Source: Brucella thiophenivorans (GTDB lineage: Bacteria > Pseudomonadota > Alphaproteobacteria > Rhizobiales > Rhizobiaceae). From it: a stretch of DNA of 64,000 nucleotides. Positions 62,168 through 64,000 of this stretch are shown piece by piece (position 1 is the stretch's first letter; the number at the start of each line of letters is the position of its first letter). The position numbers were made by a program, and so were the translations under genes. A model generated the notes under the pieces. That model was not told where the DNA came from, did not search any database, and was given only the letters and a program-made list of their open reading frames with translations. The stretch is taken from the NCBI RefSeq assembly GCF_002252445.1, contig NZ_NNRJ01000009.1:1-64000 (forward strand), in the 5' to 3' direction.

Positions 62168-63142
62168 TTACTCCGCAGCTTCGTGCAGCGGTTCCTGTGC
62201 AGCCAACCAGCGCTCGGATTCAAGCGCTGCCATGCAGCCCATACCGGCGGCGGTCACTGCCTGCCGGTAAATATCGTCGGTGACGTCGCCAGCAGCGTAA
62301 ATACCCGGCACGTCGGTCGCGGTCGAATCGGGCGCCGTCCAAAGATAGCCGTTTGGCTTCTGCTTAAGCTTGCCCTCGAACAAGGAAACAGCAGGCGCAT
62401 GGCCAATGGCAACAAATACGCCATGGGTTTCAAGCTCACTCAATTCGCCCGTTGCGATATTCTTGAGACGAACACCGGTTACAGTCGCGCCCATGGGCGG
62501 CTTTGCCTGCGTGCCAAGGATTTCATCGATCACGCTGTTCCAGACCACTTTGACGTTTTCACGCGAAAGCAGACGATCCTGCATAATCTTTTCAGCGCGG
62601 AACCCTTCACGGCGATGCACGATGGTTACACTTTTTGCGATATGCGAAAGATAGAGCGCTTCTTCGACTGCCGTATTGCCGCCACCGACCACAACAACAT
62701 CCTTGCCGCGATAGAAGAAGCCGTCGCACGTGGCACAGGCCGAAACGCCGCCACCCATAAAGGTCTGTTCGCTCTCAAGGCCAAGCCACTTGGCTTGCGC
62801 ACCGGTTGCGATAATCAGCGCATCACAGGTGTAAATAGTACCCGAATCGGCAATCAGGCGGAACGGACGCGTTGTCGTTTCAACTTCAGTAATGATGTCA
62901 TACACGATTTCCGTGCCGACATTCTGCGCCTGTGTTGCCATCTGATCCATCATCCACGGGCCCTGCACAGGCTCGGCATAGCCCGGATAATTTTCCACGT
63001 CAGTGGTGATCATCAACTGACCACCTTGCTGCAGACCAGTAATAATGATCGGCTTGAGCATCGCACGCGCTGCATAAATCGCCGCCGTGTAACCTGCCGG
63101 ACCTGAGCCGATAATGATGACGGGCGCATGACGCTGTGACAT
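62168..63142 (-). CDS. trxB: Thioredoxin reductase
   Basis: A 324-residue cytosolic flavoenzyme that reduces thioredoxin with NADPH. FAD-binding GSGPAGYTAAIYAARA is at residues about 12-27, NADPH-binding VVVGGGNTAVEEALYL near 155, and the redox-active pair is SACATCDGFFYRG near 135-147. The C-terminal FAD motif is IYAAGDVTDDIYRQAVTAAGMGCMAAL. GGAGAA precedes the ATG at 63142. It lies 15 bp ahead of the LysR gene on the same strand and probably shares its transcript, linking redox enzyme and regulator. Confidence 0.96.
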   Translation of the reverse strand: MSQRHAPVIIIGSGPAGYTAAIYAARAMLKPIIITGLQQGGQLMITTDVENYPGYAEPVQGPWMMDQMATQAQNVGTEIVYDIITEVETTTRPFRLIADSGTIYTCDALIIATGAQAKWLGLESEQTFMGGGVSACATCDGFFYRGKDVVVVGGGNTAVEEALYLSHIAKSVTIVHRREGFRAEKIMQDRLLSRENVKVVWNSVIDEILGTQAKPPMGATVTGVRLKNIATGELSELETHGVFVAIGHAPAVSLFEGKLKQKPNGYLWTAPDSTATDVPGIYAAGDVTDDIYRQAVTAAGMGCMAALESERWLAAQEPLHEAAE

Positions 63143-63460
63143 GGGATAGTTCTCCGGTCCAAAAATCGATTTAACGCGGACATATCGCTTGGTAGAATCG
63201 CTTTCGCGCTCAGTTTTGCCAATGCCCTGATATTATGGCCAAGTTAGGTCCGCGAACCTGCCTTTGCAAGGTTTGAGCCACGTTTGCCATCGGTCGCCCA
63301 CAGCTTGTCGTCGTTAAGCACAGCGATACACGATACCCACATTGCGGCTGGCAAATTCCCGCGTTAAACAAACATAATAGACTGCTGCTTTCAAAATTCG
63401 CTGGAGCCGACCGCCATTTACAAGACTGTCGCCAATATCTGTGCGCGTTTCGGCCTCGTA

Positions 63461-64000
63461 ATGGCTGTAGCCATGCTGCTCCCTGCGGCTATCGATCTGC
63501 GTGATGGCAGCGACGACTGGCTGATTTTTGTGCGCTCCGCTGCCGCCACCGGCGCGCTGTCCGCGCTTATCCTGCTTGCAACACAAAACCAGAATACACG
63601 ATTCACGCCGCGCTTGGGTTTTCTGCTCACCGCCTGTCTGTGGCTAACCGCAAGTTTCTTGGGTTCGATCCCGCTCTATTTTTCACATCTGCCAATCAGC
63701 TATGCGACGGCATTCTTTGAAGCCATGTCGGGCGTAACCTCCACGGGGGCTACGGCGCTTACCGGACTTGACGATATGCAGCGCGGCATTTTGCTCTGGC
63801 GCTCGCTTTTGTGCTGGATCGGTGGTGTCGGCTTCATCGGCTTGGCGCTTTTGATGCTGCCTTCGCTGCGCGCAGGCGGTTTGGCGCTTTTTCATATGGA
63901 AAACTCAGACAAATCGGAAAAGATTTTGCCGCGTATGAACCAGATCGCGCTTGGCATCATCCTCGCCTATTTAAGTCTCACCGCCGCCTGTATGATTGCT
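63461..64000 (+). CDS. trkH: TrkH family potassium uptake protein (partial, runs off the window)
   Basis: The N-terminal part of a TrkH-type potassium transporter. Helices include MAVAMLLPAAIDL, WLIFVRSAAATGALSALILL, RLGFLLTACLWLTASFLGSIPLYF and LCWIGGVGFIGLALLMLP. The first selectivity-filter loop is FEAMSGVTSTGATALTGLDD. The reading frame is open from 63368 and family-like residues (YKTVANICARFGLVMAVAM) extend upstream of the ATG at 63461, so the true start may be a non-ATG codon: ATT at 63416, nine bases after GGAG, is the best placed. The gene continues beyond the window. Confidence 0.85.
   Translation, partial: MAVAMLLPAAIDLRDGSDDWLIFVRSAAATGALSALILLATQNQNTRFTPRLGFLLTACLWLTASFLGSIPLYFSHLPISYATAFFEAMSGVTSTGATALTGLDDMQRGILLWRSLLCWIGGVGFIGLALLMLPSLRAGGLALFHMENSDKSEKILPRMNQIALGIILAYLSLTAACMIA

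Noticed and set aside
62111-63106. 331-residue open frame on the plus strand
   Set aside because: It is the antisense shadow of trxB; it has no ribosome-binding site, no family motif and a composition rich in His, Arg and Cys.

Overview
The window is chromosomal DNA of an alphaproteobacterium of the order Rhizobiales, most likely family Brucellaceae (Brucella, including the former Ochrobactrum). The reasons are a close BP26/Omp28 homologue (39101-39853), an IalB-family secreted protein, an adjacent trxB and LsrB/VtlR-type LysR gene with an AbcR-like small RNA beside it, a long Rhizobiales-type CarB, and dispersed intergenic hairpin repeats of a kind common in this group. Species assignment is inference.

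Layout. 0-7 kb: a partial trans-aconitate methyltransferase, a small AT-rich FlbD-like gene, ettA, a lysophospholipase-like hydrolase, an overlapping GT2 glycosyltransferase/LAB_N membrane protein pair, UDP-glucose dehydrogenase and D-lyxose isomerase. 7-12.5 kb: a Rieske demethylase (glycine betaine or proline betaine type) with its reductase, nicotinamidase and two membrane proteins. 12.6-20.5 kb: envelope and stress genes, including a decayed choloylglycine-hydrolase-family pseudogene and its intact paralogue, an outer membrane barrel protein, secreted proteins, CsbD, IalB and a transglutaminase. 20.7-23.4 kb: a radical SAM/UdgX pair, probably for DNA repair. 23.4-31.8 kb: an amine or amino-acid catabolic locus made of an ABC importer, two FAD oxidases and AldA, with a divergent IclR regulator. 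31.9-37.2 kb: a CUT2 sugar or polyol importer with an SDR and a divergent Gfo/Idh oxidoreductase; the control region holds a perfect GGAA-N6-TTCC palindrome. 37.2-39 kb: a gene-poor stretch with a 270-bp palindromic element, a tRNA-Gln with a damaged acceptor stem and an intact tRNA-Ile2(CAT). 39-49.6 kb: bp26, small conserved genes, rpoD, dnaG, a Na/Pi transporter behind a Pho-box-like site, and yqeY. 50-56 kb: carA and carB separated by a zinc metallopeptidase gene. 56-64 kb: an SbmA/YddA-like ABC protein whose ATPase motifs are all degenerate, cspA, a GST, aspartate aminotransferase, the AbcR-like RNA, lsrB/vtlR, trxB and the start of trkH.

How the genes work together. The 23-31 kb block reads as import, oxidative deamination, then aldehyde oxidation of an amine under local IclR control. 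The 32-37 kb block reads as import and dehydrogenation of a sugar or polyol. carA and carB make one enzyme from separate transcription units, each with a leader hairpin. The best candidates for less-described biology are the AbcR-like RNA/LysR locus, the ABC protein with a disabled nucleotide site, the radical SAM/UdgX pair with its extra N-terminal domain, the damaged tRNA next to a palindromic element, and a three-hairpin RNA candidate upstream of ettA. No CRISPR array, prophage, intact transposase or rRNA gene was seen.
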